Below are positions 31,541 to 42,560 of a stretch of DNA of 64,000 bases, piece by piece; within the stretch, counting starts at the first letter, position 1; each line of letters starts with the position of its first letter. Source of the stretch: Doryteuthis pealeii (Eukaryota; Mollusca; Cephalopoda; Myopsida; Loliginidae); assembly GCA_023376005.1 (NCBI GenBank), contig CM042142.1, positions 53,152,331 through 53,216,330 on the forward strand, in the 5' to 3' direction. The notes beneath the pieces are model-generated. The model was not told the DNA's origin and did no database searches. It worked only from the letters and a program-made list of their open reading frames with translations. A program made the translations under genes and the position numbers.

Positions 31541-31576
<36 letters not shown>

Positions 31577-31690
31577 AGCATCTATCCCAACCTTTTCCTT
31601 TCTATCCATTCATCTATCTAGCTATCTATACCAAACTTTTCACTTTCTATCTATCTATCTATCTAGCTATCTATACCAAAATTTTCACTT

Positions 31691-31725
<35 letters not shown>

Positions 31726-31896
31726 CAACCTGTTCCCTTTCTTCCCGTCTATCTATCTATCTTTCTATCCCAACCTGTTGACTTTCTATCTATCTATCTA
31801 TCTATCTATCCCAACCTGTTCACTTTCTATCTATCTATATATCTATCTATCTATCCCAAATTCACTTTCAATCTATCTATCCCAACCTGTTCACTT

Positions 31897-31927
<31 letters not shown>

Positions 31928-32002
31928 CAACCTTTTCCCTTTCTTTCGGTCTATCTATCTATCTCTCTATCTCTCTATCTATCTATCCCAACCTGTTCAC
32001 TT

Positions 32003-32039
<37 letters not shown>

Positions 32040-32110
32040 TTATCCCAACCTGTTCACTTTCTATCTATCTATCTATCTATCTATCCCAACCTTTCACTTT
32101 CTATCCATCC

Positions 32111-32141
<31 letters not shown>

Positions 32142-32244
32142 ATGTATCTCAACCTTTTCCCTTTCTTTCCGTCTATCTATCTATCTATCTTTCTATCTAT
32201 CCCAACCTGTTCATTTTCTATCAATCCATGTATCCCAACCTGCC

Positions 32245-32281
<37 letters not shown>

Positions 32282-32330
32282 CCAACCAGTTCACTATCTA
32301 TCTATCTATCTATCTATCTTAACCTGTGCA

Positions 32331-32363
<33 letters not shown>

Positions 32364-32378
32364 CCACCCTGTTCACTT

Positions 32379-32417
<39 letters not shown>

Positions 32418-32440
32418 CAACCCGTTCTCTTTCTATCTCT
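31296..32440. repeat. Compound (TCTA)n satellite with a fixed spacer
   Basis: Blocks of TCTA alternate with the phrase CCCAACCTGTTCACTTTC or variants (CTCAACCTTTTCCCTTTCTT, CCCAACCTTTTCCTTTC). The spacer appears roughly 20 times, so the array grew as a higher-order unit and not only by slippage. Open frames up to 310 codons (Y-L-S-I repeats) are artefacts. Confidence 0.95.
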
Positions 32441-33090
32441 GCGCTAGAAAATAGATTTCAACCACAATTAATTATTTCACAATATTTTCACGCGTCACTA
32501 CCTTGCAGATTATGAATGCAGAGAAAATATGGATTTTTGCACCTAAAATTTTACTGTTCCACTTTTATTACATCAAACTTTCACGGGTGATTAATAAATC
32601 AATATTTTACACAAGATGCAACGAATCATTGCAGCTGTTTGACATTACTCGACTACCACCGATCGTGAAAATTGTGAATAGAGATTTTAGACTATAAATA
32701 TTGCATAAATTCTCTGGGTGGACGGGGTGGGGGCAGACAAAGTGGAACACGTAAACCTTCTGGTTTTCTTCAGCATCAGAATGTAATATACATACCTATT
32801 GTGCTTAGAGACATTTGCTATTTACTTATAAAATATGTAATCCTTGTACTATTTATAGACATGTACGATTTTGTCTTATAGACATGTATGCTGTTTACTT
32901 GTAGAACATATGATCTTTGTTCTATTTGCTGTTTTTAGAAGTGCACGATTCTATTGGTTGGTTGGTTGGTTGGTTGGATTTTGCATTTTCGTTTCAACTC
33001 TGGGTTGTTTTATAAAGAAGACATTTTTGTTTTAATAATTCATGTTGGGTATCCAACTTTTTAAAAACACATTTTAAAACTCATCTTTGA
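32441..33090. other. Unassigned DNA
   Basis: A small (GGTT)n run lies near 32957-32976. No gene recognised. Confidence 0.5.
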
Positions 33091-34140
33091 TCTATGTAAC
33101 CCATAGATGGGACCCTAACAGGTAATACCACTCCGAGTCAGGGTGGAAATGGGGGTAATGGTAATGAAGGGGTACTCTACACACCCCATAACTCCAGAAT
33201 GAACTAGGTGTGTCATAAAAGTTCCGAGTTTGAAGCTGTATTTACCAAGATAGAAATTAACAATGAATGGAACGTTAATTTTCTTCGAAATACAAGGTGT
33301 GTCATAAAAGTGCCGAGTCTGAAGCTGTATTTTCCTAGATAGAAATGAACAATGAATGAAACGCTAATTATTTTTCAGAATACAAGGGGTGTCATAAAAG
33401 TGCCGAGTCTGAAACTGTATTTACCAAGATAGAAATTAACAATGAATGGAACGTTAATTTTCTTCAGAATACAAGGTGTGTCAAAAAGTACAAAAATCTC
33501 GATACTTTTTTGACACACCTTGTATTCTATGTAACCCATAGATCGGACCCTAACAGGTACTACCACTCCGGGTCAGGGTAGAACTGGGGGTAATGGTAAT
33601 GGAGGGGTAATCTACACACCCCAGAACTCGAGAATGGACCAGGTGTGTCATAAAAGTGCCGAGTCTGAAACTGTATTTACCAAGATAGAAATGAAAAATG
33701 AATGAAACGTTCATTTTCTTCAGAATACCAGGTGTGTCATAAAAGTGCCGAGTTTGAAGCTGTATTTACCAAGATAGAAATGAACAATGAATGGAACGTT
33801 AATTCTTTTTCAGAATACAAGGTGTGTCATAAAAGTGCCGAGTCTGAAGCTGTATTTACCAAGATAGAAATTAACAATGAATGGAACGTTAATTTCCTTC
33901 AGAATACAAGGTGTGTCAAAAAGTACAAAAATCTCGATACTTTTTTGACACACCTTGTATTCTATGTAACCCATAGATGGGACCCTAACAGGTACTACCA
34001 CTCCGAGTCAGGGTAGAACTAGGGGTAATGGTAATGAATGGGTACTCTACACAACCCAGAACTCCAGAATTACCAGGTGTGTCATAAAAATGCCGAGTTT
34101 GAAGCTGTATTTACTAAGATAGAAATTAACAATAAATGTT
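33091..34140 (+). repeat. 435-bp tandem array (composite-SINE piece + mariner MITE)
   Basis: TCTATGTAACCCATAGAT begins at 33091, 33526 and 33961, giving exactly 435 bp twice. Each full repeat has a composite-SINE middle (CTAACAGGTA, CCACTCCG), then three mariner-MITE units of about 89 bp (GTGTGTCATAAAAGTGCCGA, TTTACCAAGATAGAAAT, CAATGAATGGAACGTTAAT), then a closing hairpin (AAGGTGTGTCAAAAAGTA / TTTTTTGACACACCTT). The third repeat is cut after its first MITE unit. Minor ORFs (63-104 codons) arise from the repeats. Confidence 0.92.
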
Positions 34141-34174
34141 AGACTATAACGTTATATCCAAGACACCAAGACCC

Positions 34175-34352
34175 TCACTCACAGCCTTCTAGCACATATA
34201 TGATAGAAAGGTTTAAGGGTTTTCCATAAGAGCAATACGGTCGGAACAATCATATAGGCACTAGAGCTTGACTTGAACATCCGATTAACCGGAGGGGGCC
34301 TCTCTAACCGACCGTCTAGCGCATGTAAGAGCCAAAATGGTGTGCTGTATGT
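34175..34352 (-). mobile_element. Composite SINE fragment
   Basis: CCTTCTAGCACATATATGAT, then CCGGAGGGGGCCTCTC: a diverged copy of 1-160 in the same orientation. Confidence 0.7.
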
Positions 34353-34452
34353 CAGAGAAATCACATTTCCATATAATTGATAATCTTTCAATAACTGTCC
34401 ATGTCTTTACTATGCATATATTAACACCAATTTGTGTAAATGTGTTATTGAT

Positions 34453-34960
34453 GTTACATAATTATTAGATAACCTAATATTTATGTGCAATAGTGTAGAA
34501 ATCAAAATGGCCGTTATAAGCTGCAGCCCATGGCCTTGAAGGATTTGAATGACAAGGCTTGACCTGTCCTGATCCTTTCTTCCGGTGGATACCGTGAGAA
34601 CCCTTAGAGAGGACCCTCTCTTCCGGTTTAGATAGTAAGTAAGTTTCAGTCAGTTAGAGACTAGCAGCCGAGCTCGACGGAAGGGTAAGTCGCGTTACAC
34701 GCGCTCCCGTCTTAATCTGCGCAGATGTCTGGTTGGGGATTTAAAAATGAAGTAAGATCAAAGCAAATCGGAGTCTTGTGTTATTACCTCTAAAAACTAA
34801 CAATGACACAGGGCTTCTGATAAAGAGAAATCCCCAATAGAAGACCAGACACGAAGTCCCCGAGAGAAGTCCAAACGTTAGAAGAGACCTAGAAGAACTT
34901 AAGATGCCAGAAGAACAGAAGAAGAATAGAAGTAAAGAAGTAAGTAATGAGAAGGGTATG
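34453..34960 (+). mobile_element. LTR-like element, copy 3
   Basis: LTR-like part 34453-34802 from TGTTACATAA to ACTAACA (TGTTA...TAACA). The leader starts ATGACACAGGGCTTCTGATA and ends in purine-rich GAAGAACAGAAGAAGAATAG before GGGTATGCAACA, a phrase also ending copy 2. This is the best-preserved copy, close to copy 1. Confidence 0.65.
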
Positions 34961-35384
34961 CAACATTGATATCTAGATATGTGAACTGATCTAATACTTT
35001 CAGAAGCTTGTTGTTAAGTGTGGCGATGTCTTCATCTTATTTAAAACAGATGAAATCGGTTTCTTTTTAGTTCTCACTTAGGCCAATGCCTCTTGGTGTC
35101 TTTTCCAAGCTATACAGCAGTAATTCGGTTTGAGTAGGAGTATTTGCGAGAAGCACTAGATCATCTGCGTAATCTGCATAATCTAATGACGTTCGTAGTA
35201 CTTAGTCTAGGCGGATTATAAATAGAAATTGTAGGTATCCCGCTACAATTTCAGTGAAATCTATTTCACCGGCAGGTGAACTTCGTAGATCATCATTATA
35301 GCGTGTTCTTCTTTGGGGACCATATGCTAAAATGTACTCGCTCCATCTTTGCTGTGTGTGTAGAGTCAAAATACCCCGTGTATA
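34961..35384. other. Unassigned DNA
   Basis: No gene or family recognised. Confidence 0.5.
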
Positions 35385-35790
35385 CAAGGTGTATCAAAAA
35401 TGGTCGAGATTTTTTGTACTTTTTGACACACCTTGTATTTCGGAAATAAATGAAAGTTCCATCCATTGTTTATTTCTATCTTAGTAAATACAGCTTCAAA
35501 CTCGGCACTTTTATGACACACCTTGTATTCTGAAAAATAATTAACGTTCCATTCATTAAGGTTTATCAAAAAGTATCGAGATTTTTTGTACTTTTTGACA
35601 CACTTTGTGTTCTGAAAGAAAATGAACGTTCCATTCATTATTCATTTCTATCTTGGTAGATACAGCTTCAAACTCGGTACTTTTATGACACACCTTGTAT
35701 TCTGAAAAAAAAAATTAACGTTCCATTCATTGTTTTATTTCTATCTTGGTAAATACAGCTTCAATCTCGATACTTTTTATGACACACACA
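35385..35790 (-). mobile_element. Mariner-like MITE array
   Basis: Starts ACAAGGTGTATCAAAAATGG with a hairpin partner TTTTTGACACACCTTGTATT. About four units follow on the minus strand, each with GAACGTTCCATTCATT and TGGTAAATACAGCTTCAA or variants. It ends in a (CA)n run. Confidence 0.78.
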
Positions 35791-35818
35791 CACACACACA
35801 CACACAACACACACACAC

Positions 35819-35857
<39 letters not shown>

Positions 35858-35878
35858 TATATATGTATATCTATATAA
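35786..35878. repeat. (CA)n-(TA)n microsatellite
   Basis: CA to 35820, then TA to about 35865. Confidence 0.95.
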
Positions 35879-36184
35879 TGCATTTCTTTATTATAGATCT
35901 GTCGCAGTTTTATATTTGGTTGCTGAGTTTCAATGATGTAGATTTTGGTAGTAATGGTAGCTAATAATATCGTTTTTTATAGAAAATGTTTCCACTAGAA
36001 AATGATAAAATCAATGTTTTCTGTCATTACTTACTGTACCAAGTATTCTTCAGTTAACACCCATCTAAATACTGGTTATTTGACGAACAAAAACAAGAGT
36101 CCTGTTAAAAGTTTATGTAACTTTTATTCCCTTCCCATTACACGACATCATCAATCATCGATCACCAGACGTGTTGATGTTCCT

Positions 36185-36349
36185 ATGGCTCTTCTCTCTC
36201 TCCTTCTTTTTCTCTCTTTCTCTCTTCTCTCCTCTCTCTCTCTCTATCTATCTATCTCTATCTCTCTGCTATCTCTCTGCATCTTTCTCCTCTCTCTCTC
36301 TCTATCTATCTATCTCTATCTCTCTGTCACTCTCTCTCTCGCTCTCGCT

Positions 36350-36383
<34 letters not shown>

Positions 36384-36440
36384 CTATATCCGTCGCTCTC
36401 TCTGTCACTCTCTCTCTCTCTCGCCTCTCTCTTCCACACC
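36185..36440. repeat. (TC)n/(TCTA)n pyrimidine tract
   Basis: Almost only C and T on the plus strand. The 152- and 159-codon ORFs across it are S/L artefacts. Confidence 0.95.
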
Positions 36441-36446
36441 CAATCC

Positions 36447-36690
36447 CTATGTCCCTGTAATGTAGGTTTTGCTACACTAGTGTGTCTATGTATAGGTGTC
36501 CACAGGAAAACGTCACTTATGACCGTCCTTACGCTCCAACAGTGTCCAGCATGTCTATTTCGTCTGACCTTGATTGTTTCTGTGATAGGAGGGAAGTGGC
36601 CGTACAGATGGTTTGTTTGTAGAGTGCTGCTGTCCAATATTTGTTCATGACAGCACGTATCCTGTGAGTGATCTCGGGAGAACACAAAAG
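36447..36690 (-). pseudogene. LINE reverse-transcriptase polyprotein, C-terminal fragment
   Basis: The minus-strand frame reads STLQTNHLYGHFPPITETI, then KVRRNRHAGHCWSV, then VISDVFLWTPIHRHTSVAKPT. HLPPIxxTIxVRRxRHAGHCW followed by DELIxDVLLWTPxHGxxxxGRPxRTY is a common end of LINE polyproteins in invertebrates. Here the GRP motif is altered and the frame then enters the pyrimidine microsatellite. RT and endonuclease parts are absent. Confidence 0.75.
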
Positions 36691-36699
36691 GATGATTGT

Positions 36700-37290
36700 A
36701 AACTAATTCCCTATTTTTAGAAATCTCTTTATTTATTTATTTCTGAATCCTTATTTTTACAAACAGATGAATATAAGAAAATTACACATCCGTGGAGTTT
36801 ATTTAAAATTTTTATCGCTGCTTAACTTCGGCGATCTATTGACTGGTTTAAGTTCACCATTGATCAGTTGATTTTCAACCAAGGTTGCCATTCCTGAAAA
36901 ATAAAATCATCATTCTGGTAATTTCTAGGCCGACATCGCAGAAAGATCTGCTGTGCTTATTTAAAACCAGCATTAAAATCCTGCCTCTCAAACCGCTTGG
37001 TAACCGCCATCAAACGATCTTCCCAGTAACTCTTATAGAATGGCAGAAATAGATTCTCGTATTCATCCTTCAAGTTCTTCTAAAGACATTGGTTTCGTAC
37101 AGTAGTCTTGAACCTTCAACCAACCCCAAAGAAAAAAGTCGCAGTTTTTAAATCAGGTTTTCAGGTCGGCCACTCATGCAGACCACGTTTACCCATCCAT
37201 CACCCAGGATAATGGCGATTCAGTTATTCATGAACGACAATAGCAAAATATTAACGTTAAGCGAGGCATGAAGAGGAGTGAGGTGTAAAG
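36700..37290. other. Unassigned DNA with a 5S-like scrap
   Basis: About 36812-36850 (GCTGCTTAACTTCGGCGATC) resembles the complement of the internal promoter part of 5S rRNA (compare 57417-57720). The rest is unassigned. Confidence 0.4.
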
Positions 37291-37296
37291 GAGAGT

Positions 37297-37545
37297 TGCC
37301 TCGGGGTCCAGTGAGCTTCGGCCGCTGGACCTGCCAGAGGTTAAATTAATAGCGTTGATCCCAGAGGGCTGTCACCCCAGGCAACACCTGCCCCCTCGAT
37401 TTAAAGGGGCAGGGCTGGGTTTATTGCCCAGTGCCTGACCCCCCCTTGAAGTGGAATGCCGACGGGATCAACGCAATTTTTCCACCTGTCACCCATGAGT
37501 CTCAGCTTGTGGGTGGTCACACGTAAATAGGGCCTTTGTGCCTGA
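37297..37545 (+). mobile_element. GC-rich dispersed repeat, family J
   Basis: Reverse-complement partner of 3177-3455: GGCAACACCTGCCCCCTCGA, TTTAAAGGGGCAGGGCTGGG, GGAATGCCGACGGGATCAAC. No protein recognised. Confidence 0.7.
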
Positions 37546-38475
37546 CCTTGTACAAGTGGGGTACGGGGAAAATATCCAACCCATACAAGTGGGGTAATGA
37601 GGGTAGTATACTCGCACAACAAAGAGAGGGAGAAAAAAACAGCACCCCCACAAAGCAGCACAGTTTGTGTGCAGTCATGCCACGAAAGGCTGTCACTCAG
37701 GGATAGACCTTGCACAAGCACTTTGCGCAGATGCAAATAATTCTTTATTTATTGAGGATATATTGATCCGGTCGTATGTGTTATATGGACAGCCTACGAC
37801 CACGTCCTTTAGGTCGACGGAAAGGTCAGCAACATCCGAGTGGTTGCATAGATAGTTAAGGGAACATACAGTTAAATTGGGAAAAAATTAACTGCAATAA
37901 AGAAAAAAAGTTAATGAAATCAGTCTTAAAATAGGGAGTGTATTTTGCATCACCTTGTAGGATGTGGCTGCGGCAGTCTGTTGGCTTTCGTTGTCGTACG
38001 AGACAAAGGGTTCGATATAATTAAATTCTTCATCTTCGATTGTGCTTATAAATAATATCTTTAATCCAGTTATATTTAATAAAAGATCACAGTGAAGTTG
38101 TTCTTGGCAAATCATCGTTCTTGACGACTCGGAGCTGTTAACAAATAATCTGCCCATAATGTCATGTGCTTACCCTAAAATTAAATTTCTAAACGAAAGT
38201 GGGTTTTCCTCGAAAAATTGCTAATTTTAATGTCACATTGTCGGGAGATCACTCTCGAGCGATGCAATCTTAGTCGAGCTTAAAAGAGTATTCAGACCGC
38301 TGGCAACAAACCGAATAATAGAGAATATAAACAAAAAATCCTCTTGGTCTGGTTCTTATTTTCTTTCAGCTTTCAACGAATTAAAGGAACGATTATATGC
38401 GCCAATGGTTATGTAATTTCTAGGATTGGAGAACATTTTGAAGATTTAAACACGATGTTACATAATTTACATTAC
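37546..38475. other. Unassigned DNA
   Basis: An 89-codon ORF (37888-38157, minus; starts MGRLFVNSSESSRTM) has a more varied residue composition than most here, but I recognise no family, splice context or motif. I therefore leave it uncalled as a gene. Confidence 0.4.
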
Positions 38476-38477
38476 GA

Positions 38478-39345
38478 GGAGGGGAGAGAGTAGAGAGACG
38501 GAGAGAGGAGAGAGAGAGAGAGAGAGAGAAGAAGGGGGGGGTGATAGAGAGAGGAAGTGTATAAAGAGAGGAGATTAGAGAAAAGGGAGAGGTAGAGTAG
38601 TGTTTAGATAGAGGAATGAGAGCCGGGGATTAGAAAAGAGAGAAAGGGTGGGTTAGGTAGAGAGAGACGGAGTTAGGAGGAGAAGAGAGAGGAGAGAAGG
38701 AGGACGGCTTGAGAGAGAAACGGAGAGGAGAGAGAGAGAGAGACAGACAGAACAGAAAACAGGAACAGACAGTCAGACAAGACAGAGAGAGACACAGAGA
38801 CGACACAAGAGAGAAAGCAATGGTTTATGTAGAGAGGGAAGGATAGAGAAAGGATTGGAAAATCATTTTATGAACGATTTTAACATCTTACATATTCATA
38901 TTAAAACGAGGATTAGAGGATAGAGAAAGGGGATTAAGAAAGAAGATTGGTATTAAGAGAGATTTTAGAGAGAGGCAGGGTTATTGAGATTTAGAAGAGC
39001 GAGAGAGAGGAGGGAAAAGAGTGAGATCTTTTAGGAAGGAGAGAGAGAGAAGGGAGGAGAGTGCACGTTAGGAGGAGAAAAGAAAAAAGCGAACGAGAAC
39101 GAGACGTTGGGGATAGAAGAGAAAGGGGGTAGCTTGAGAAGAGCAGGTAGAAAGGCTAAGCAGAGAGAAGAGAGGGAGAGAGAAGGAAGAGGCGAGAGCG
39201 AGGAGAGAGAGAGAAGAAAGAGAGAGGAGAGAGAGAGAGACAGTAAGACAGAGACAGAACGGCGAGAGAGACAAGACAGACAGCCAGGAGAGACAGGAGA
39301 CAGACGGGAGGAGAAGAGAGAGATAGGAACTCTGGAGAAGAGCAG
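38478..39345. repeat. 0.87 kb purine (GA)n-rich block
   Basis: The plus strand is almost all A and G, with imperfect GAGAGG units and occasional TTAGAGA. Perfect dinucleotide runs are short, so it is old or built from longer units. Confidence 0.93.
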
Positions 39346-39349
39346 AAGT

Positions 39350-39660
39350 TAGCCTGACGACCGGGGACGGAACGAAGCCAACCGCCGACGGGACAAACAC
39401 AAAGACGAGGGGGAAGGGGAAAAACGGAGGACCGGAACCGGGACAGCCTCCTCTCCTCCCCTCAGGGACGACACTGCCCTATCTGTGGGGGATCTTTTCT
39501 GTCTGGCTTTGCCGGGTCTGCCTTCTGGCTTTTCTAGGGCCCCTGCTTGCCTTTCCTTTTCTGCCTCCTGCTCTTTGCCTGCCTGCCCCTTTGGCTCCTC
39601 GCTTGTTATCCATTCCTTTACTCCCCGAGGTTCACCCACTTTCGAGGGCAGAACCTCTAT
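39350..39660. other. CpG-rich, G+C-rich segment
   Basis: 39355-39475 has CpG about every 8 bases, unlike anything else in the window; 39480-39660 is pyrimidine-rich. It could be an unmethylated promoter/CpG island or the GC-rich part of another element. No TATA box, exon or splice site stands out. Confidence 0.4.
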
Positions 39661-40369
39661 TAGACCCTCATTCTTAAATGGGTTATTTAAAAGTACTAGT
39701 AAAGTAAAAATCGGTCGGGCGGATTGCCTATTATCAGTCATCTGCCGAATGATAGCAAAGGGAGCCTATCTTCTTTTTCGCTTATGCAGTTGATTAGAAC
39801 ACGGGACAGTGGAGGCTATACCACCGTCAGCCTTCGCCCCATTTTACAGCACAGAAGAATGTGCTACTCATTGGCTGAGCCTGAAGAAAACATGAGAGTC
39901 ATTATCAAATTAGCTTCTGTTAAAAAATTGAGTAGAAAAAACTTCAATAAGAAGATAACCAGAAAACCTACAAGTGCATAATCTGATCTCATAGTGGACA
40001 TACACATGAAAAACATCGTTTCCTGAGCTGTATGATTACAAACTGGCTTGCTGACATGGTAACTTCCTAGTCTCTTCCTGGCCTGGGGTAGTACCCCCTT
40101 CATCAGATTACTCCAGAACCCACTCTTTATAATCTCTACTATTTGTATTTTGTAACTTTTTTTTCTGCCCCTGGCTTTTGTTCTTGGACGACAGGCCTCA
40201 ATCCAACCTTTTTTCAGAACCATCCCTGCGTCATGCGCGCGCGTGTCCACGGAATATCTCGCTCGTCCATACCATATATAGGCTACCTCTATATTCTCGT
40301 ATATATATCGTGACGTGATATCTGTACAATACTATATCAAATCTCTCCCTCACATACGTGGTCCGAGAC
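39661..40369. other. Mixed decayed repeats before the gap
   Basis: 39770-39880 resembles a diverged tRNA-SINE body (CACAGAAGAATGTGCTACTC, ATTGGCTGAG). On the minus strand at 40085-40106, CTGATGA is followed by a perfect GGGG/CCCC stem II around UACUA, but the GAAA is replaced, so only half a hammerhead core is left. Confidence 0.4.
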
Positions 40370-40469
40370 NNNNNNNNNNNNNNNNNNNNNNNNNNNNNNN
40401 NNNNNNNNNNNNNNNNNNNNNNNNNNNNNNNNNNNNNNNNNNNNNNNNNNNNNNNNNNNNNNNNNNNNN
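40370..40469. other. Assembly gap (100 N)
   Basis: Exactly 100 N, the conventional placeholder for a gap of unknown length. Features on the two sides need not be adjacent in the genome. Confidence 0.99.
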
Positions 40470-40865
40470 CTCATATATTGTTAATGATAAGAAAGGGTTG
40501 ATTTTTCTAAAATATTTTCCAAGATTAATTTTTTTTTTAAATTATGCACATACAGAAAAGTTTTTATAAACGAAATATTGAATCACATAATAGTACCCAT
40601 ATCAACAAATACCTAGCAACACTGAAACTGACTTAACAAGTGAAGATCCGGATCTCTTCAGTCAGAGCAGAATTTTTTGTTAATTTTTTCGTTGTTTTTG
40701 CTGTTCACATGTTTTATTTAAACTTAATTTCAGCTTTAACCTTTTTTTATCAAAGTACCCAGATGACTCCTCAGCTACAATATTACTTACTAGCAGGACC
40801 TGTACATATAAAACAGTAAGATAATTCAATGAATTCAATTTGGATAAGCGACACCAGATAATCTG
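40470..40865. other. Unassigned A+T-rich DNA
   Basis: No feature recognised. Confidence 0.5.
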
Positions 40866-40990
40866 AATTTACATTGCACTTTATCTTGAACGATTTGGAC
40901 GGTTTCATTTTTAACCAGAGGGTGTTGCAAGATGATAACGGACGGATGATTAAGGAACAATTAATATATAATTACAGCATTCATGCTACC
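40866..40990 (+). repeat. Dispersed repeat, family E
   Basis: GAACGATTTGGACGGTTTCA and GTGTTGCAAGATGATAACGG align with 11615-11715. Confidence 0.55.
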
Positions 40991-41029
40991 CTCGTGACAC
41001 TCACTATTAATCAACACCTAGATGCTCGA

Positions 41030-41490
41030 ATGATTTTTACTATAAAAATGCATTGGAAATTATTTTTATTATAAAAATGCATTGGACATTATTTTTACTA
41101 TGAAAATGTATTGGAAATCACTTTTACTATAAAAATATTGGAAATCACTTTTACTATAAAAATGCAATGGAAATGATTTTTACTATAAAAATGCATTGGA
41201 CATTATTTTTACTATGAAAATGTATTGGAAATCACTTTTACTATAAAAATGCAATGGAAATGATTTTTACTATAAAAATGCATTGGACATTATTTTTACT
41301 ACAAAAACAAGTGTTGGAAATGATTTTTACTGAAAAAAAAATGTATTGGAAATGAATTTTTACAATAGAATTTCACTGGAAATTGTTTTTTTACTATAAA
41401 AATTCATAGGAAATCCTTTTTACTATAAAATGCGTTGGAAATGAATTTTACAATAAAAATGCATGGGAAATGATCTTTAATATAAAATAA
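41030..41490 (+). repeat. ~30-bp minisatellite
   Basis: About 15 imperfect copies of TTTTTACTATAAAAATGCAT followed by TGGAAATGA. A higher-order pattern is visible (GGACATTATTTTTACTATGA recurs), showing block duplications. Confidence 0.93.
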
Positions 41491-42230
41491 CGTTAAGCTG
41501 ATCTATAAGAGAGGGTTCGGGGATTTATAAACGCCAGGTGATTCCAAAATCGTAAATAGGTAGAGGGGACCATGAAAAGAAAAAGTGAATAGGACTTGAA
41601 CTCGGCATGACAACAGCATCTTCTTATTTGCTACTAACTGTGCCAGTTCAGGCCTCCTTGATAGCTAAGATAAGCCGATAGAGAAAAAATTCAGGTAATT
41701 TACATAGCCTAGATAAAGTGGCTATGAATGAAGATATAAAACTGGGATGTCTCAGTGACGATATAATACAAAGCTCAGACAACAACAACTACAAAAAAAT
41801 GATAATAAATAAAATAAACAGAAGAAAAAAAATGCAAGGAAAGTGCAGTCGTTGTATTGGTACGCGTTAAGCCGAGCATTTTCAGTGTGACACCTGTGCA
41901 ATTCCGGGCAAGGGTCTCAGCTATATTGCACTTGAAGCGGCTACAAATGGCGATGGTGGTGGCACGGCTTGCCTGCAGAGTGCTGAATATCCACAGATGA
42001 GTGCGTGCAATGCCCCCTGGCGTGTCAGCGGCTGCACCGGCACAAGTGGCCACTCAGAAGATCAACAGGGGGAAAAACTCGTGTGCGGGGGAAAAATGCA
42101 TTTTGCAATTGTCTGCCGCCACACAACCAGGAGCAAATACGTGCAGTGCATTTTCTGTTCGTTTATCAAGATAAGTACACGTCTCCTTTTTATGAGTGCA
42201 GGATTCGCATATCCGTAAGTCTTAAGTGCA
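41491..42230. other. Unassigned DNA
   Basis: 41836-42130 has a more balanced base composition and overlapping ORFs of 73-112 codons on both strands, but no protein motif that I recognise. Confidence 0.4.
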
Positions 42231-42235
42231 ATATA

Positions 42236-42248
42236 ATATATAATATTT

Positions 42249-42286
<38 letters not shown>

Positions 42287-42468
42287 CGTAAAATTGTATG
42301 TAATCATATTTGTGTATATGAGTACATGGATTGCATATCTTGAGACTTAAGTGCATTAAATATGTAATATGTATGTATGTATGTGTGTATGGATGTGGTG
42401 TAATAAAATTGCGCGCGGCTATATGTGCGTGTTTCGGTGCACGTTCCCATCCTCTCTCTCTCCCCCAC

Positions 42469-42512
<44 letters not shown>

Positions 42513-42560
42513 ATCTATCTATCTATCTATCTATCTGTCTATCTATATATCTATCTATCT
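42236..42560. repeat. Microsatellite cluster: (TA)n, (TG)n, (GTAT)n, (CT)n, (CTAT)n
   Basis: TA/TG at 42236-42290, GTAT at 42365-42385, CT at 42455-42507, CTAT at 42508-42560. Confidence 0.9.

Noticed and set aside
31390..32515. Open frames of 245-310 codons made of Tyr-Leu-Ser-Ile repeats
   Set aside because: Produced by the (TCTA)n satellite, open in several frames at once, with no unique sequence.
33702..34016. 104-codon frame with repeated EYKVCHKSAE-like motifs
   Set aside because: The apparent protein repeat is the 89-bp MITE unit read through; the same phrase appears at 35.4 kb in chance frames, with no conservation of coding.
39068..39741. 110- and 130-codon frames in the purine/CpG-rich block
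   Set aside because: Low-complexity composition explains the open frames; no motif, and both strands are open.
40085..40106. Hammerhead ribozyme with GGGG/CCCC stem II
   Set aside because: CTGATGA and stem II are good, but the following bases are AGGC instead of GAAA and no stem III/U-H is found.
42005..42343. 112-codon ORF as a real gene
   Set aside because: Runs into a (TA)n/(TG)n microsatellite, overlaps other open frames on both strands, and matches no known family.
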